A DNA stretch of 64,000 nt, taken from NCBI GenBank assembly GCA_013141455.1, contig JABFQW010000021.1, forward strand, positions 1-64,000, in the 5' to 3' direction. The notes beneath the pieces are model-generated. The model did no database searches. It saw nothing but the letters and a program-made list of their open reading frames with translations, and was not told where the DNA came from. This document shows positions 50,115 to 59,539 of the stretch, piece by piece (the first letter of the stretch is position 1; every line of letters starts with the position of its first letter). The position numbers were made by a program, and so were the translations under genes. Source of the DNA: Bacteroidales bacterium. GTDB lineage: Bacteria > Bacteroidota > Bacteroidia > Bacteroidales > F082.

Positions 50115-53093
50115 ATGCAGTTCTATCGTCAGCATCTTACGTTAATTCTTCTGCTGATTTTTAATTTTGTTTCAGCACAGGAACCCGTATACAGGCACTT
50201 TACCAATCAAAATGGATTGCCTTCTTCCGAGGTATATGACGTAATTCAGAGTGAGGAAGGGTATTTGTGGTTTGCAACAAATTTTGGGGTGGTACGGTTC
50301 GATGGGTTAAACTTCCGGGTTTTTGACAAACAGGATGGGTTGCCCGAAAATACCATATTCAATGTTCAGAAAGATCCTTCGGGCAGGATTTGGTTCAACG
50401 CTTTTAATGGTAAGCTGGCCTATTGGGACGGAAAACAAATACATCCGTACAAAAACAACAGACAGTTGTCGGAGTATATAAATTCTACGGGGCTAACAAC
50501 CACTATTTTTATAAGTTATGATATTCAGCGCGATGGCAGTATCTTGTTCGACCTTTATGGAAAAGGTCTGCACCGTGTGAAAGAAGATGGTTCAATTAGC
50601 CCGGAAAAAAAGGAAAACGATGCCTGTTTTTTTGATTTAAAGCTGATCGAAAACGGGAGGGTACTCTTTAACTCACCCACAAACAATACGTTGTTGCCCC
50701 GGCTTCGTATATTAAACGGTGATTCAACTACAATCGTTCAACATCAGTTGTGTGAATCAAGTTTAATAAATTCCATGTTAATCAGATCGATACACTACCA
50801 AAACACGGTTTATTTCAGTTATAATCATCAATTGATTCAGATTAGCAGTACAGCTGGCGAAAAGGTTTATCCGTTCGATTATCGCATTTCGGCACTAAAA
50901 ATTGACAACCAGGGCAGGCTGTGGGTTGGGACAATCAATGGTGGTGTTTTTATGTTTGATGACTTAACTCTCAAATCAAAGCCGGTTAACTATTTGAAAG
51001 GCAACTCAATAAGTAATATTTATTTTGACCATGAAGATGGAATCTGGATAAGCTCGACAAACAATGGCGTTTTTTACTATCCAACGCTCAACATTACCAA
51101 ATTCAACATGGATAGCAAGTTGAATGCGAACCGTATTATCGATATTGAATCCGATTCAGAAGGCCATATTTGGTTAGGTTTGGAACATGGTTACCTTCTA
51201 TCGGTCGATCCCGATCAATCGACCCAATTATATCAGATCGACCAACAGAAGGAGGCTGTCATTTCATTCATTAAATGGGATGATATTCAAAAACGACTTC
51301 TGATAGGAACAAATATTGACCTTTATTATTTAAAAAATGGGACAATAAAGTCGCATCCTAACACATACAAAACACATGATAAAAATCAAATGTCAGGATT
51401 TTCGGCGATTATGGATATCGCGCTCAATAAAATAACCGGTGATTTTTGGTTGGGAAAATATACAGGAATTTCGAACCTTACGCGTAACGGCGACGTGACT
51501 TTTATGAGCAGGTATGAGACTGGTTTTGATGAAAGGGTTGAAACAATTGAAATTGACGATCGTGGTACAATTTGGCTGGGTTCATTACATGGATTATGGC
51601 AGTACAAAAACAATTCATTTTACCATCTCGATTCGCTGAATCAATTGCTTGGTGAACGAATCACGGCAATAAAAGCAATGAATGACACGATTTTATTGGG
51701 TACCAGGGGAAATGGATTACTTGTGCTGACCAAGGATAGTTTATACCAATATACTACTGCAAATGGCTTGTCAGGCAATTCGGTCAATTCATTGGCAATA
51801 AGCCCGGGTTTGATTTTTGCCGGAACAAACCAGGGAGTTTCTACAATCGAAAGAAAAGCACTCGTTTCGAAACCCATGATACAAGTCATTACCGTTACCA
51901 ACGGCTTAACGAGTAACGAAGTAACCTCAATGTATTTAAAAAACAACAAGGTTTATGTTGGAACCTCCGAGGGCCTGAATATTTTTAATCTTGCTTCGCT
52001 TGTTCCACCGAAAATCCACTTTCCACTTGTTATTACCAATATGAGCGTGAAGGGGACATCTGTAGAGATTCAGGATAGTTTAGAAATTGAATTTGAAGAT
52101 AACGCCATCGAAATTGATTATTTTGCTATTTCGTTCCGCAATAAAGGCAAAATCACTTACCGGCACCGTTTAATCGGATTGAATGATGCGTGGATCGAAA
52201 ATAAACTGACAAGCGCTCAGTTTCCTTACCTGCCACCGGGCAAATATGTGTTCGAAGTATCAGCTTTAAACCTCAGCGGCGATTGGAATCCCAAACCAAC
52301 ACGCCTGAGTTTTGTTGTGTTGAAACCTTATTGGCAAACATGGTGGTTTATTAGTTTCATGATTATCTTAATAGGTTCCATCCTCTGGGCAAGCTATATT
52401 CTCAGGTTAAGAGCCATACGGCGAAAAAACAAAATGTTGCAGGATATCTATAAATACCAGCAGGAAGCGCTTATTGGCCAGATGAATCCGCATTTTCTTT
52501 TCAATGCTTTGAATACTGTACAACGATATATTCTTGAAAATGACATGATTGCATCAAGCAGATACCTTTCAAAATTTGCCGGTCTGATGCGTAAAACCCT
52601 CGAAAACTCACAAAATAAAGTCATAAGTATTCATAATGAGATGGAAGCGCTCAACCTTTACCTCGAAGTTGAAGCTGCCCGCTTTAAAAATAAATTCGGT
52701 TATGAAGTGATTGCCGAACCCGGATTCAACCCATTCACAACGGTGATACCGGTTTTCATCATCCAGCCATTGGTCGAAAACGCGATATGGCATGGTTTTA
52801 TGACAAGCAAACGTTATGGAAAGTTAAAGATTCTGTTTGTACGGGAAAATGATGGTCTGTTATGCAGAGTTATTGATAATGGGATCGGACGTGAGGAAGC
52901 GGCTAAGCTTGGTAATAATGACGATAATCAGTCGCTTGGTATCTCAATCATACAAAAAAGGTTGAACCTACTGAACCTGAACGAAAAGAAGAAAGCATAT
53001 ATTCATTACATAGATTTGAAAGACGAAAACGGAAAAGCCGCTGGAACAAAGGTAGTTGTCAGCTTTCCACAGTTTTTTATACCTGCAAAATGA
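50115..53093 (+). CDS. reg_prop/Y_Y_Y sensor histidine kinase, LytS type
   Basis: A 992-residue inner-membrane kinase. Signal-like start (1-22, ends FVSAQ); about 25-640 are two seven-bladed reg_prop propellers in the periplasm (FTNQNGLPSSEVYDVIQSEEGYLWFATNFGVVRFDG, then FDKQDGLPENTIFNVQKDPSGRIWFNAFNGKLAYWDG and repeated IWLGS-type units); Y_Y_Y domain about 660-735 (NAIEIDYFAISFRNKGKITYRHRLIGLNDAW); one membrane segment (about 748-770, WWFISFMIILIGSILWASYIL); kinase with phospho-His in LIGQMNPHFLFNALNTVQRYI and FIIQPLVENAIWHGF, GLGISIIQ-like SLGISIIQKRL. It lacks fused receiver or AraC parts, so it is not a one-protein hybrid HTCS. The next gene overlaps by 4 bp. Confidence 0.93.
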   Translation: MQFYRQHLTLILLLIFNFVSAQEPVYRHFTNQNGLPSSEVYDVIQSEEGYLWFATNFGVVRFDGLNFRVFDKQDGLPENTIFNVQKDPSGRIWFNAFNGKLAYWDGKQIHPYKNNRQLSEYINSTGLTTTIFISYDIQRDGSILFDLYGKGLHRVKEDGSISPEKKENDACFFDLKLIENGRVLFNSPTNNTLLPRLRILNGDSTTIVQHQLCESSLINSMLIRSIHYQNTVYFSYNHQLIQISSTAGEKVYPFDYRISALKIDNQGRLWVGTINGGVFMFDDLTLKSKPVNYLKGNSISNIYFDHEDGIWISSTNNGVFYYPTLNITKFNMDSKLNANRIIDIESDSEGHIWLGLEHGYLLSVDPDQSTQLYQIDQQKEAVISFIKWDDIQKRLLIGTNIDLYYLKNGTIKSHPNTYKTHDKNQMSGFSAIMDIALNKITGDFWLGKYTGISNLTRNGDVTFMSRYETGFDERVETIEIDDRGTIWLGSLHGLWQYKNNSFYHLDSLNQLLGERITAIKAMNDTILLGTRGNGLLVLTKDSLYQYTTANGLSGNSVNSLAISPGLIFAGTNQGVSTIERKALVSKPMIQVITVTNGLTSNEVTSMYLKNNKVYVGTSEGLNIFNLASLVPPKIHFPLVITNMSVKGTSVEIQDSLEIEFEDNAIEIDYFAISFRNKGKITYRHRLIGLNDAWIENKLTSAQFPYLPPGKYVFEVSALNLSGDWNPKPTRLSFVVLKPYWQTWWFISFMIILIGSILWASYILRLRAIRRKNKMLQDIYKYQQEALIGQMNPHFLFNALNTVQRYILENDMIASSRYLSKFAGLMRKTLENSQNKVISIHNEMEALNLYLEVEAARFKNKFGYEVIAEPGFNPFTTVIPVFIIQPLVENAIWHGFMTSKRYGKLKILFVRENDGLLCRVIDNGIGREEAAKLGNNDDNQSLGISIIQKRLNLLNLNEKKKAYIHYIDLKDENGKAAGTKVVVSFPQFFIPAK

Positions 53094-53497
53094 ACAGGCC
53101 CAAAATGATGATCATCGATGATGAACAGGATGCCATCACTTCGATTGAATTGATAACCAAGATGTTTTGTCCTGAAATTGAAATTGTTGGTAATGCCAGC
53201 CTGATAGATGCTGCCTTTGAACTGATAAAAAAGACATCACCCGATTTTATAATTCTCGATGTGATTATGACACGTGGTTCGGGTTACGACCTGCTCGAAC
53301 GATTCCCGATTCGTAAATTTGACGTTATCTTTATGTCGGCTTATACGATTAATGAAGTGAAAGCTAAAGCCTATGGAGCCTTCTACAACCTTCAAAAACC
53401 AATTGATATTAATTTGTTTATCACCATAGTAAACAAGCTTACCGAACACCGGAGATTGAATCCGGGCGCGGTTTTCCGGTTCGATTTAAAAGATTAA
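53090..53497 (+). CDS. receiver-only response regulator
   Basis: A 135-residue protein that is just one REC domain: acidic pair in MMIIDDEQDAITS, phospho-Asp about 56 in PDFIILDVIMTRGSGYDLL, Thr/Ser switch in FMSAYT and Lys in LQKPID. Partners of LytS-type kinases normally carry a LytTR DNA-binding half of about 110 residues, but the frame stops 20 residues after the REC fold, at a TAA that also forms the stop of the facing kup gene (shared TTAA). So it either works through protein contact or has lost its output half. It starts in an ATGA overlap with the kinase gene. Confidence 0.93.
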   Translation: MNRPKMMIIDDEQDAITSIELITKMFCPEIEIVGNASLIDAAFELIKKTSPDFIILDVIMTRGSGYDLLERFPIRKFDVIFMSAYTINEVKAKAYGAFYNLQKPIDINLFITIVNKLTEHRRLNPGAVFRFDLKD

Positions 53498-55449
53498 CCT
53501 TTTCTGATTCTCACCAATTCGGTTTGCTGAATGGGATGATAAACCAATGGCGCCCATTCAACTTCCACATCCGACTTATCGAGTCCGAAAGCCTTCTTCT
53601 CATTCAAACCCATCTTCTTTAACATAAAGTAAGAATGTAACAAAAGTCCTTCGCGTGGTGTAAGCTCATTTTCGACCGAGAGATATTTTTCAATCAACAC
53701 AAATTTAAAATCAGGTTCTGCATTGTATTTTGTCGATCCATCGGGTCGGATATGCAAATTTAATTCCTTGTTGGCAACAAGTTCCTGCACAATTTTTTTG
53801 AAATATAACTCTGACCTGGGTTGAATACGGAAACCGAGATGGATATTGATTTTAAACACCCTGTCTTCGATTAATTCAGAAACATCGTAATTCATTGTAA
53901 ATGGCTGTTCAACACGGTCGATATGCAGAAACCAATATACATCGGCTCGTTTTGGCTTCTTCGAAAATATTGATTTAATGATTTTCTCTTCTATCTCATG
54001 GCGGTTGTTGGCTTTTGTCAGATAAATCAAATGGGTCGAAAACTTTGGAATAGAATCATCTTCACTCAACTCCGTTAATAAACTGCTGTATTTACCCAAC
54101 TCTACAAACCTGATGAATCGGTTATTTGTTTTGCGGGCATAAAACCAAACATACATGACGAGAAAAATAAACAGCTCGAAAAACAAAAACATCCAGCGTT
54201 CTTTAATTTTAGCCACATTGGCGATAAAAAAAGAGAACTCAACCGCACTGAACAACAACATGATCATTATAACAAAAACAGGTTTCCATTTTAGTTTGTA
54301 GACCAAGAAATAGGCCAGCAATACGGTTGTCATCATCATGGCAACTGTAATTGAAAATCCATAAGCAGCCTCCATGTGGGCCGACGATTTGAAATAAACG
54401 ATCATCAAAATACAGCCAATCCAAAGAATAGTGTTCACACTTGGAATATAAATCTGTCCTTTCCGGTTGGTAGGTTGCTTAACGGTGACCCTGGGCCAGA
54501 AGTTTAAACTCATCCCCTCGCTGATAAGGGTGAAACTACCGCTGATCAATGCCTGTGACGCGATAATGGTTGCAATTGTTGCAATAATGATACCTGATAA
54601 CAGAAACCAATGCGGCATCATCTCAAAAAACGGATTACGGCCTTTCAGCAAAGGGCCGGCATTGTGTAATGACCAGGCAGCCTGTCCCATATAATTCAAT
54701 ATCAGGCTAAACTTAACAAAAACCCAGGTAATCCTGATATTTTTCCTCCCGCAATGACCTAAATCAGAATACAGGGCTTCGGCTCCTGTTGTTGCGAGAA
54801 AAACGGCGCCAAGCAACCAAAATCCCTGTGGATATTTGGTAAGTAAATTATACGCATATTGTGGATTGATCGATTTTAAAACAGCCGGATAATGCATAAG
54901 GCTGCTGAATCCGATAACGGAAAGCATGATGAACCATAAGGCCATTACCGGGCCAAATACACCACCTATTCGTTGTGTACCAAATCGTTGCATAAAAAAA
55001 AGTACCGAAAGTATGACGATTACAATACTAACAGTTGGAATACGTTCAAGGCCTTTTATCATGGTCAACCCTTCGATTGCCGAAGCAACAGAAATGGGCG
55101 GAGTAATTATTCCATCGCCCAACAGCGCGGTTGCTCCGAGAATTGTCGGAATAACGAGTCTTTTGCCATAGCGTCTTACAAGGGCGTATAACGAAAATAT
55201 ACCACCAACACCATCATTGTCAGCACGTAAGGTGAGCCAGATATATTTAATGGTCGTTTGAAGCACTAAGGTCCAAACAACGCAGGAAATACCGCCAAGA
55301 ACAAGCTCTTCGGTGATTGGCCTTTCTCCAATGATTGCCTTTAATACATATAAGGGACTGGTGCCGATATCCCCATATATTATTCCCAATGCTACTAAGA
55401 GTGAACCGGCAGTAATTTTTGAGATATTGCCCGATTTATGAGGATCCAT
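53494..55449 (-). CDS. kup: KUP/HAK/KT family potassium uptake protein
   Basis: A 651-residue inner-membrane K+/H+ symporter. The N-terminal 450 residues hold about 12 membrane helices, beginning LLVALGIIYGDIGTSPLYVLKAI (family signature GVVYGDIGTSPLY-like), then IKYIWLTLRADNDGVGGIFSLYAL, GDGIITPPISVASAIEGL and FLATTGAEALYSDLGHCGRKNI; the C-terminal 200 residues are the cytoplasmic domain. Length fits E. coli Kup (622). Upstream, in the 118-bp gap to the KdpE-like gene, are an 11-bp tandem array and a -7-like GACCTTTG (complement of 55466-55473), which suggests control of kup by that regulator. Confidence 0.96.
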   Translation of the reverse strand: MDPHKSGNISKITAGSLLVALGIIYGDIGTSPLYVLKAIIGERPITEELVLGGISCVVWTLVLQTTIKYIWLTLRADNDGVGGIFSLYALVRRYGKRLVIPTILGATALLGDGIITPPISVASAIEGLTMIKGLERIPTVSIVIVILSVLFFMQRFGTQRIGGVFGPVMALWFIMLSVIGFSSLMHYPAVLKSINPQYAYNLLTKYPQGFWLLGAVFLATTGAEALYSDLGHCGRKNIRITWVFVKFSLILNYMGQAAWSLHNAGPLLKGRNPFFEMMPHWFLLSGIIIATIATIIASQALISGSFTLISEGMSLNFWPRVTVKQPTNRKGQIYIPSVNTILWIGCILMIVYFKSSAHMEAAYGFSITVAMMMTTVLLAYFLVYKLKWKPVFVIMIMLLFSAVEFSFFIANVAKIKERWMFLFFELFIFLVMYVWFYARKTNNRFIRFVELGKYSSLLTELSEDDSIPKFSTHLIYLTKANNRHEIEEKIIKSIFSKKPKRADVYWFLHIDRVEQPFTMNYDVSELIEDRVFKINIHLGFRIQPRSELYFKKIVQELVANKELNLHIRPDGSTKYNAEPDFKFVLIEKYLSVENELTPREGLLLHSYFMLKKMGLNEKKAFGLDKSDVEVEWAPLVYHPIQQTELVRIRKG

Positions 55450-55510
55450 AATGAAAATTAGTCGGCAAAGGTCAACTTTATACTATATGGAAAATGTAAA
55501 AGATAGCACG

Positions 55511-55551
55511 GATTATATAAAGATTATATAAAGATTATATAAAGATTATTA
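55511..55551 (-). promoter_or_regulatory. 11-bp tandem array upstream of kup, candidate KdpE-type operator
   Basis: GATTATATAAA repeated three times plus a partial fourth on the plus strand; on the kup strand this is TTTATA-TAATC repeated, that is TTTATA hexamers every 11 bp. The E. coli KdpE site, as I recall it, is two TTTAxA hexamers with a 5-bp gap, the same period. The array would lie about 50-90 bp before the predicted kup start site, a usual place for an activator. Confidence 0.6.
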
Positions 55552-55567
55552 CTATTTTCCACTCCCG

Positions 55568-56245
55568 TTAAACGAAACGGTAGCCCACGCCGCTCTCGGT
55601 AGTGATATGCACCGGTTGGTTTGGGTTGACTTCAATTTTTTTTCGAAGTTGTGCGACAAACACCCTAAGATACTGAGTTTCTGTTTGATGACCCAATCCC
55701 CAGATTTCTTTTAATATATATTGATGTGTCAAAACCTTACCTTCTTCACGTGCAAAAAGCGCCAGAAGATTAAATTCGGTAAGTGTGAGTTTTACCGGTT
55801 TATCGAGAACCAATACATTTCGTGTAACGAAATCAATCTGAAGGTCACCGCTCGAAAAACTGCTCGATTCGCTGCTTGTTTGATTTCTTCGGATCGATGA
55901 CCGGATGCGGGCAAGCAATTCACCGGTACGGAATGGTTTTGTAAGATAATCAGTGGCTCCGTTATCGAGGGCGGCGATAATGTCGGATTCGCTTTTCTGA
56001 ACCGACAAGATAATTATTGACTTTGTGTACCACAACCGGAGTTCCTTCAGCACTTCATGTCCACTTTTATCAGGCAGACCAATATCGAGCAGGATAAGAT
56101 CAGGAGAATGATTGGCAGCCATCACAATACCCTCTTTCGCTGTCGCGGCATGTAACACCTTGTATTCGTTGCTTACCAACAAAATATCGAGCAACTTTCG
56201 TATCTGAGGCTCATCATCGATGATTAAAATCTCGGTTTTATTCAT
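55568..56245 (-). CDS. kdpE: KdpE-like OmpR-family response regulator
   Basis: A 225-residue regulator. Receiver (1-120): ILIIDDEPQIRKLLDILL, phospho-Asp about 55 in PDLILLDIGLPDKSGHE, TDYLTKPF with Lys about 104. The winged-helix OmpR/PhoB domain (about 128-225) has DLQIDFVTRNVLVLDKPVKLTLTEFNLLALFAREEGKVLTHQYILKEIWG, TQYLRVFVAQLRKKIE and THITTESGVGYRFV-like end, nearly the KdpE pattern (QYLRVFVAQLRxKIE). It starts 8 bp inside the end of the kinase gene, so the pair is coupled, but no kdpFABC pump genes are in the window; the nearest target is kup, which reads on in the same direction. Confidence 0.9.
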   Translation of the reverse strand: MNKTEILIIDDEPQIRKLLDILLVSNEYKVLHAATAKEGIVMAANHSPDLILLDIGLPDKSGHEVLKELRLWYTKSIIILSVQKSESDIIAALDNGATDYLTKPFRTGELLARIRSSIRRNQTSSESSSFSSGDLQIDFVTRNVLVLDKPVKLTLTEFNLLALFAREEGKVLTHQYILKEIWGLGHQTETQYLRVFVAQLRKKIEVNPNQPVHITTESGVGYRFV

Positions 56246-57314
56246 TCATCAAATTATTAACATAAGAAGTTTCGACCGGAATGCTGATCGTAAAACACGC
56301 ACCATGCGGAACCTGATTTTGAACTGAAATGGTACCAGTGTGTGCTTCTACAAAGCCTTTCGCAATCGAGAGACCTAAGCCGGTACCACCGGTTTTTGTG
56401 TTTGGCACACGGTAAAACTTATCAAAAACCAGGGGAATATCTTCAGCAGGGAAACCAGGTCCATCATCACATACAACGATCAAAAAAAATTGATCTTCCA
56501 TTGAAATCGTAATTTTCACGAACGATTTTTCGGGTGTGTATTGGATGGCATTATACAAAAGATTATGCAACACATTTTCAATCAATCCAACATCAATTTT
56601 TACCAATGGGAAATTATCTACCGGTTCAAAAACGAGTTGGTGGGTTTTATAGGATGCAAACTTATTGACGACCGAAAAAATGAATTCATTGGCATCGCAC
56701 CAATCACTGTGAAGTTTTAACATTGCATTTTCGAGCCGACTCATATTAAGTAAATGTTCGACCTGACGGTTCAATCTTAGTCCGGCCAGTTCAATTTCCG
56801 ACAGCAATTCGTTGGTCAGTTGCTTTGAATAATTGCCTTCTTTCAGCGTGTCAACTGCCACCATGATAGAGGATATTGGCGTTTTTAATTCGTGCGACAA
56901 CGAATTGAAAAGGGTATTATACAGTTTTATGGTATTATCCTTCTGCTCCCTTTCCCTGGCTTTTTTTTCGGCCTCCCTGATTTTGATTGTTAAAACTGCG
57001 TTTACCATCGCGATGACGAAATACAATAAAAACATCAGCGTGTCTTCAGCCTGTGTGATATGAAAAGTATATAAAGGCGGGATAAAAAAGAAATTCCAGA
57101 TGAGTGCACTCAAAAGTGCAGCGATGATAACAGGTTTCGTATCGAAAAACATTGCCAATAGTGAAACTGCCATCAACAACAGTAAGGCAACAATTTTGTA
57201 GCCAATATAATCAATACCAAGGAAACATGATAAGGAGACCAATACAACAAGAATGATACTTGTCAGGTATTTGGCTTTTCTGATTTTTAATAAAACCCCT
57301 TTGAATCTCAGCAT
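56238..57314 (-). CDS. shortened KdpD-like sensor histidine kinase (DUF4118)
   Basis: A 358-residue kinase equal to the C-terminal half of KdpD (E. coli 894). Four membrane helices of the DUF4118 type fill about 15-110 (LGIDYIGYKIVALLLLMAVSLLAMFFDTKPVIIAALLSALIWNFFFIPPLYTFHI), then a helical linker, the phospho-His in NSLSHELKTPISSIMVAV (about 140-157) and the ATP-binding NLLYNAIQYTPE, DDGPGFPAEDIPLVFDKFYR and GTGLGLSIAKGFVEAHTG. The KdpD and Usp domains that bind K+ or c-di-AMP signals are missing, so sensing must rest on the membrane part. A -7 box TACCTTTG (complement of 57334-57341) lies 20 bp before the start. Confidence 0.9.
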   Translation of the reverse strand: MLRFKGVLLKIRKAKYLTSIILVVLVSLSCFLGIDYIGYKIVALLLLMAVSLLAMFFDTKPVIIAALLSALIWNFFFIPPLYTFHITQAEDTLMFLLYFVIAMVNAVLTIKIREAEKKAREREQKDNTIKLYNTLFNSLSHELKTPISSIMVAVDTLKEGNYSKQLTNELLSEIELAGLRLNRQVEHLLNMSRLENAMLKLHSDWCDANEFIFSVVNKFASYKTHQLVFEPVDNFPLVKIDVGLIENVLHNLLYNAIQYTPEKSFVKITISMEDQFFLIVVCDDGPGFPAEDIPLVFDKFYRVPNTKTGGTGLGLSIAKGFVEAHTGTISVQNQVPHGACFTISIPVETSYVNNLMNE

Positions 57315-57516
57315 GAAAATGGTTTAAGCCTAACAAAGGTATATATTAGGCCAACTGAATTTTCAGACAATTGAAAATATGTAGTGAATAATGATAATTG
57401 TTCTGCTAATTACCGTGCTGTCGCAAGGTAAAACGGCATTTTTCTCAGCTATTTATCGACTAAATAGTAAGCATTTACGCGGCATAACCGATATTAATCT
57501 GGTTAACATCAGCACC

Positions 57517-58077
57517 TTACTTCACAAATTTCTCCAATGTCGCCTCAACATTTACATCAACCTTTTCTGCAATTTTTCCCATCACAGCCGATGGTACCTT
57601 AATATTGTAATCAGCAATAGCGATGATAAACTTTGCACTTGCTTTTACTTTACCATCAATTACTTCGATGGTACCTTTTTCGCTTATGGATTTGCTAACC
57701 CCATGCAAGGTAAGATTGCCATTCACAACGACTTCATATTTACCATTTTTGGTAAAATCAATGGAAGCAATACCATCAACTTTTCCCATAAATGTGGCGT
57801 TCGGAAATTTTGGCGATTCAACATAGTTTTCGTTAAAATGTTCCTGCATAAGGGCTTTCTCAAACTGAAACGACTGCATGAGCACTTTGAAGATGAAATC
57901 GCCTGAAGTTGCGTCCAATGCACAGTTAACCTGCTTGTTTATACCTTCTATCTTCTCGGTTGGTGCATCAGAGTAAAATCTGATCTGGGCATTTTTTGTA
58001 ATATATTTCTGGGCTTGCAGGTTTGATCCAACAATACTTAAAACCATTAACAAGGCAATGTAGATTCGCGTATTCAT
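57517..58077 (-). CDS. exported YceI-like lipocalin-fold protein
   Basis: 186 residues from the ATG complementary to 58075-58077, directly before a signal peptide (MNTRIYIALLMVLSIVGSNLQAQ). The YceI fold is seen in AQIRFYSDAPTEKIEGINKQVNCALDATSGDFIFKVLMQSFQFEKALMQEHFNENYVESPKFPNATFMGKV and GNLTLHGVSKSISEKGTIEV. YceI proteins hold long isoprenoid or lipid chains in the periplasm (known for some). It is close in pattern to the other YceI-like protein at 62.5-63.0 kb (shared SDAP, QEHFxENYxES, LHGV words), so the two are paralogues on either side of a kinase/regulator pair. Confidence 0.88.
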   Translation of the reverse strand: MNTRIYIALLMVLSIVGSNLQAQKYITKNAQIRFYSDAPTEKIEGINKQVNCALDATSGDFIFKVLMQSFQFEKALMQEHFNENYVESPKFPNATFMGKVDGIASIDFTKNGKYEVVVNGNLTLHGVSKSISEKGTIEVIDGKVKASAKFIIAIADYNIKVPSAVMGKIAEKVDVNVEATLEKFVK

Positions 58078-58177
58078 TTTGATTTTTATTTGAAAATTAG
58101 TATCATTCATAACAATAAAAGTGCTGGTTTCGTTTCGCTAAAATAATGAAAGTAACGCATAACTCATCTGCGAATAC

Positions 58178-58624
58178 TTATTTTTCGCTGCCATTCACCA
58201 TAGAGCCGTGCTCCAGAATAACATCCGTATCATTAAATCCGGCGCATAATCCTTTGATTATCACCTGGTCACCTTTGTTTTTTTTGGTCAATCCGGCAGC
58301 ATATTCAGGCATCATACTTATGCGTATCCCCTGATTTCCAAACATACCTTCTTCCAGCACATAATAGGCAATTGATGTGCTGTCACTTATTTCGGTTTCC
58401 GACAAAATGCCTTCGATAGCAAGCATTTTCCCGTTATATTTAGCCGAAGCAGTCTTAGCATCTGTCACAAACTCATTGTATAAAGTATTAGCCTGGATGG
58501 TGTAATCAGCTTTCAGCTTGTCATAGTTAGGATGAGGTTTATTATACACAAATACATAACCTGCTACAGCGGCGGAAACTCCTACCACGAAAAGTATTCC
58601 CAATATTTTAATCCACTTTTTCAT
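58178..58624 (-). CDS. exported or membrane-anchored OB-fold (tRNA_anti-like) protein
   Basis: A 148-residue protein with an N-terminal membrane segment (about 5-26, IKILGILFVVGVSAAVAGYVFVY) and one OB-like beta domain: NEFVTDAKTASAKYNGKMLAIEGILSETEISDSTSIAYYVLEEG (about 48-92) and KKNKGDQVIIKGLCAGFNDTDVILEHGSMV (about 112-141), the pattern of PF12869-type tRNA_anti-like proteins. In Bacteroidota such proteins often sit beside YceI genes, as here (100 bp before one). Despite the name no nucleic-acid role is implied. It follows the LytTR gene by 121 bp on the same strand. Confidence 0.85.
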   Translation of the reverse strand: MKKWIKILGILFVVGVSAAVAGYVFVYNKPHPNYDKLKADYTIQANTLYNEFVTDAKTASAKYNGKMLAIEGILSETEISDSTSIAYYVLEEGMFGNQGIRISMMPEYAAGLTKKNKGDQVIIKGLCAGFNDTDVILEHGSMVNGSEK

Positions 58625-58745
58625 ATCAGTTCATTTATTACGCTGCAAAAAAACTGCAAGCATGAACCGAAACAAAACTTTCGTTCCCGGTTGGGCGAAA
58701 TTGGCGGGTGAACCGGTATTTTGACCGATAAACAATTTAGTACAC

Positions 58746-59501
58746 TCAACTTAGCCAGTCTCTGAACAAAGGAGATCGGTCGGTACTCGAGATCGACTCA
58801 ATTTCACAAACCGGTTTCAGCACGACCTTGATACGCGATTTACTGAAGGTATAAAGCTTATCAATCGAATCGAAACCGATGATAAATCCTCTGTTGATGC
58901 GAAAGAATTTCTTACTGTCGAGTTGGTGTTCGAGCTGATCGAGCGTAAAATCGATGGCGTACCGGTCACCGCTTTTCAATTTAACAAATACAATTTTCTC
59001 ATCAATATAAAAGTAAGCCACCTCTTCGATACCAAATGATTTAATTTGTTGCCCCACCTTCACCATCATCCTGTTAAGACTTGATGTTTCTTTTGGACTT
59101 TGAAGCAGGGATGCAATTTGATTATAGTCGAATGTAGGGCGCGAATCGGCTAACTTTTTGTATTTGGCAAGCGCATCTTCGAGTTCGTTGCGTTTCATCG
59201 GTTTCAACAGGTAATCGATGCTATTTACTTTGAAAGCCTTTATGGCATACTGGTCATAGGCAGTTGTGAATATAACAGGGCAATTGACATCAATCTTTTT
59301 AAAGATATCAAAACTCGATCCATCCGATAAATGTATATCCATCATGATTAAATCGGGTAAACCATTCTGTTTTAAATGGTTAACAGTCGATTCAACACTC
59401 TCTGTAATCCCTGTTACGCGTAGATTTTCGTCGATGTTTTGCAGCATTTTCGACAATCTGTTTGCTGTAACCTCTTCGTCTTCAACAATATGTACTCTCA
59501 T
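58746..59501 (-). CDS. LytTR response regulator
   Basis: 251 residues from the ATG complementary to 59499-59501 (another ATG lies two codons up, and a TTG three codons up). Receiver: VHIVEDEEVTANRL, phospho-Asp about 55 in PDLIMMDIHLSDGSSF, FTTAYDQYAIKAF and LLKPMKR. LytTR half (about 145-250): NRMMVKVGQQIKSFGIEEVAYFYIDEKIVFVKL, KFFRINRGFIIGFDSIDKLYTFSKSRIKVVL. The end CEIESISSTDRSPLFRDWLS is somewhat longer than usual. The gene follows its kinase by 38 bp. Confidence 0.93.
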   Translation of the reverse strand: MRVHIVEDEEVTANRLSKMLQNIDENLRVTGITESVESTVNHLKQNGLPDLIMMDIHLSDGSSFDIFKKIDVNCPVIFTTAYDQYAIKAFKVNSIDYLLKPMKRNELEDALAKYKKLADSRPTFDYNQIASLLQSPKETSSLNRMMVKVGQQIKSFGIEEVAYFYIDEKIVFVKLKSGDRYAIDFTLDQLEHQLDSKKFFRINRGFIIGFDSIDKLYTFSKSRIKVVLKPVCEIESISSTDRSPLFRDWLS

Positions 59502-59539
59502 AAGCATCAATTATAAAATGAATTATCATTCAACAATTC

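Noticed and set aside
57315-57516. Possible small gene between the kinase and the YceI-like gene
   Set aside because: Open frames here are extensions antisense to the YceI gene with no recognisable product.
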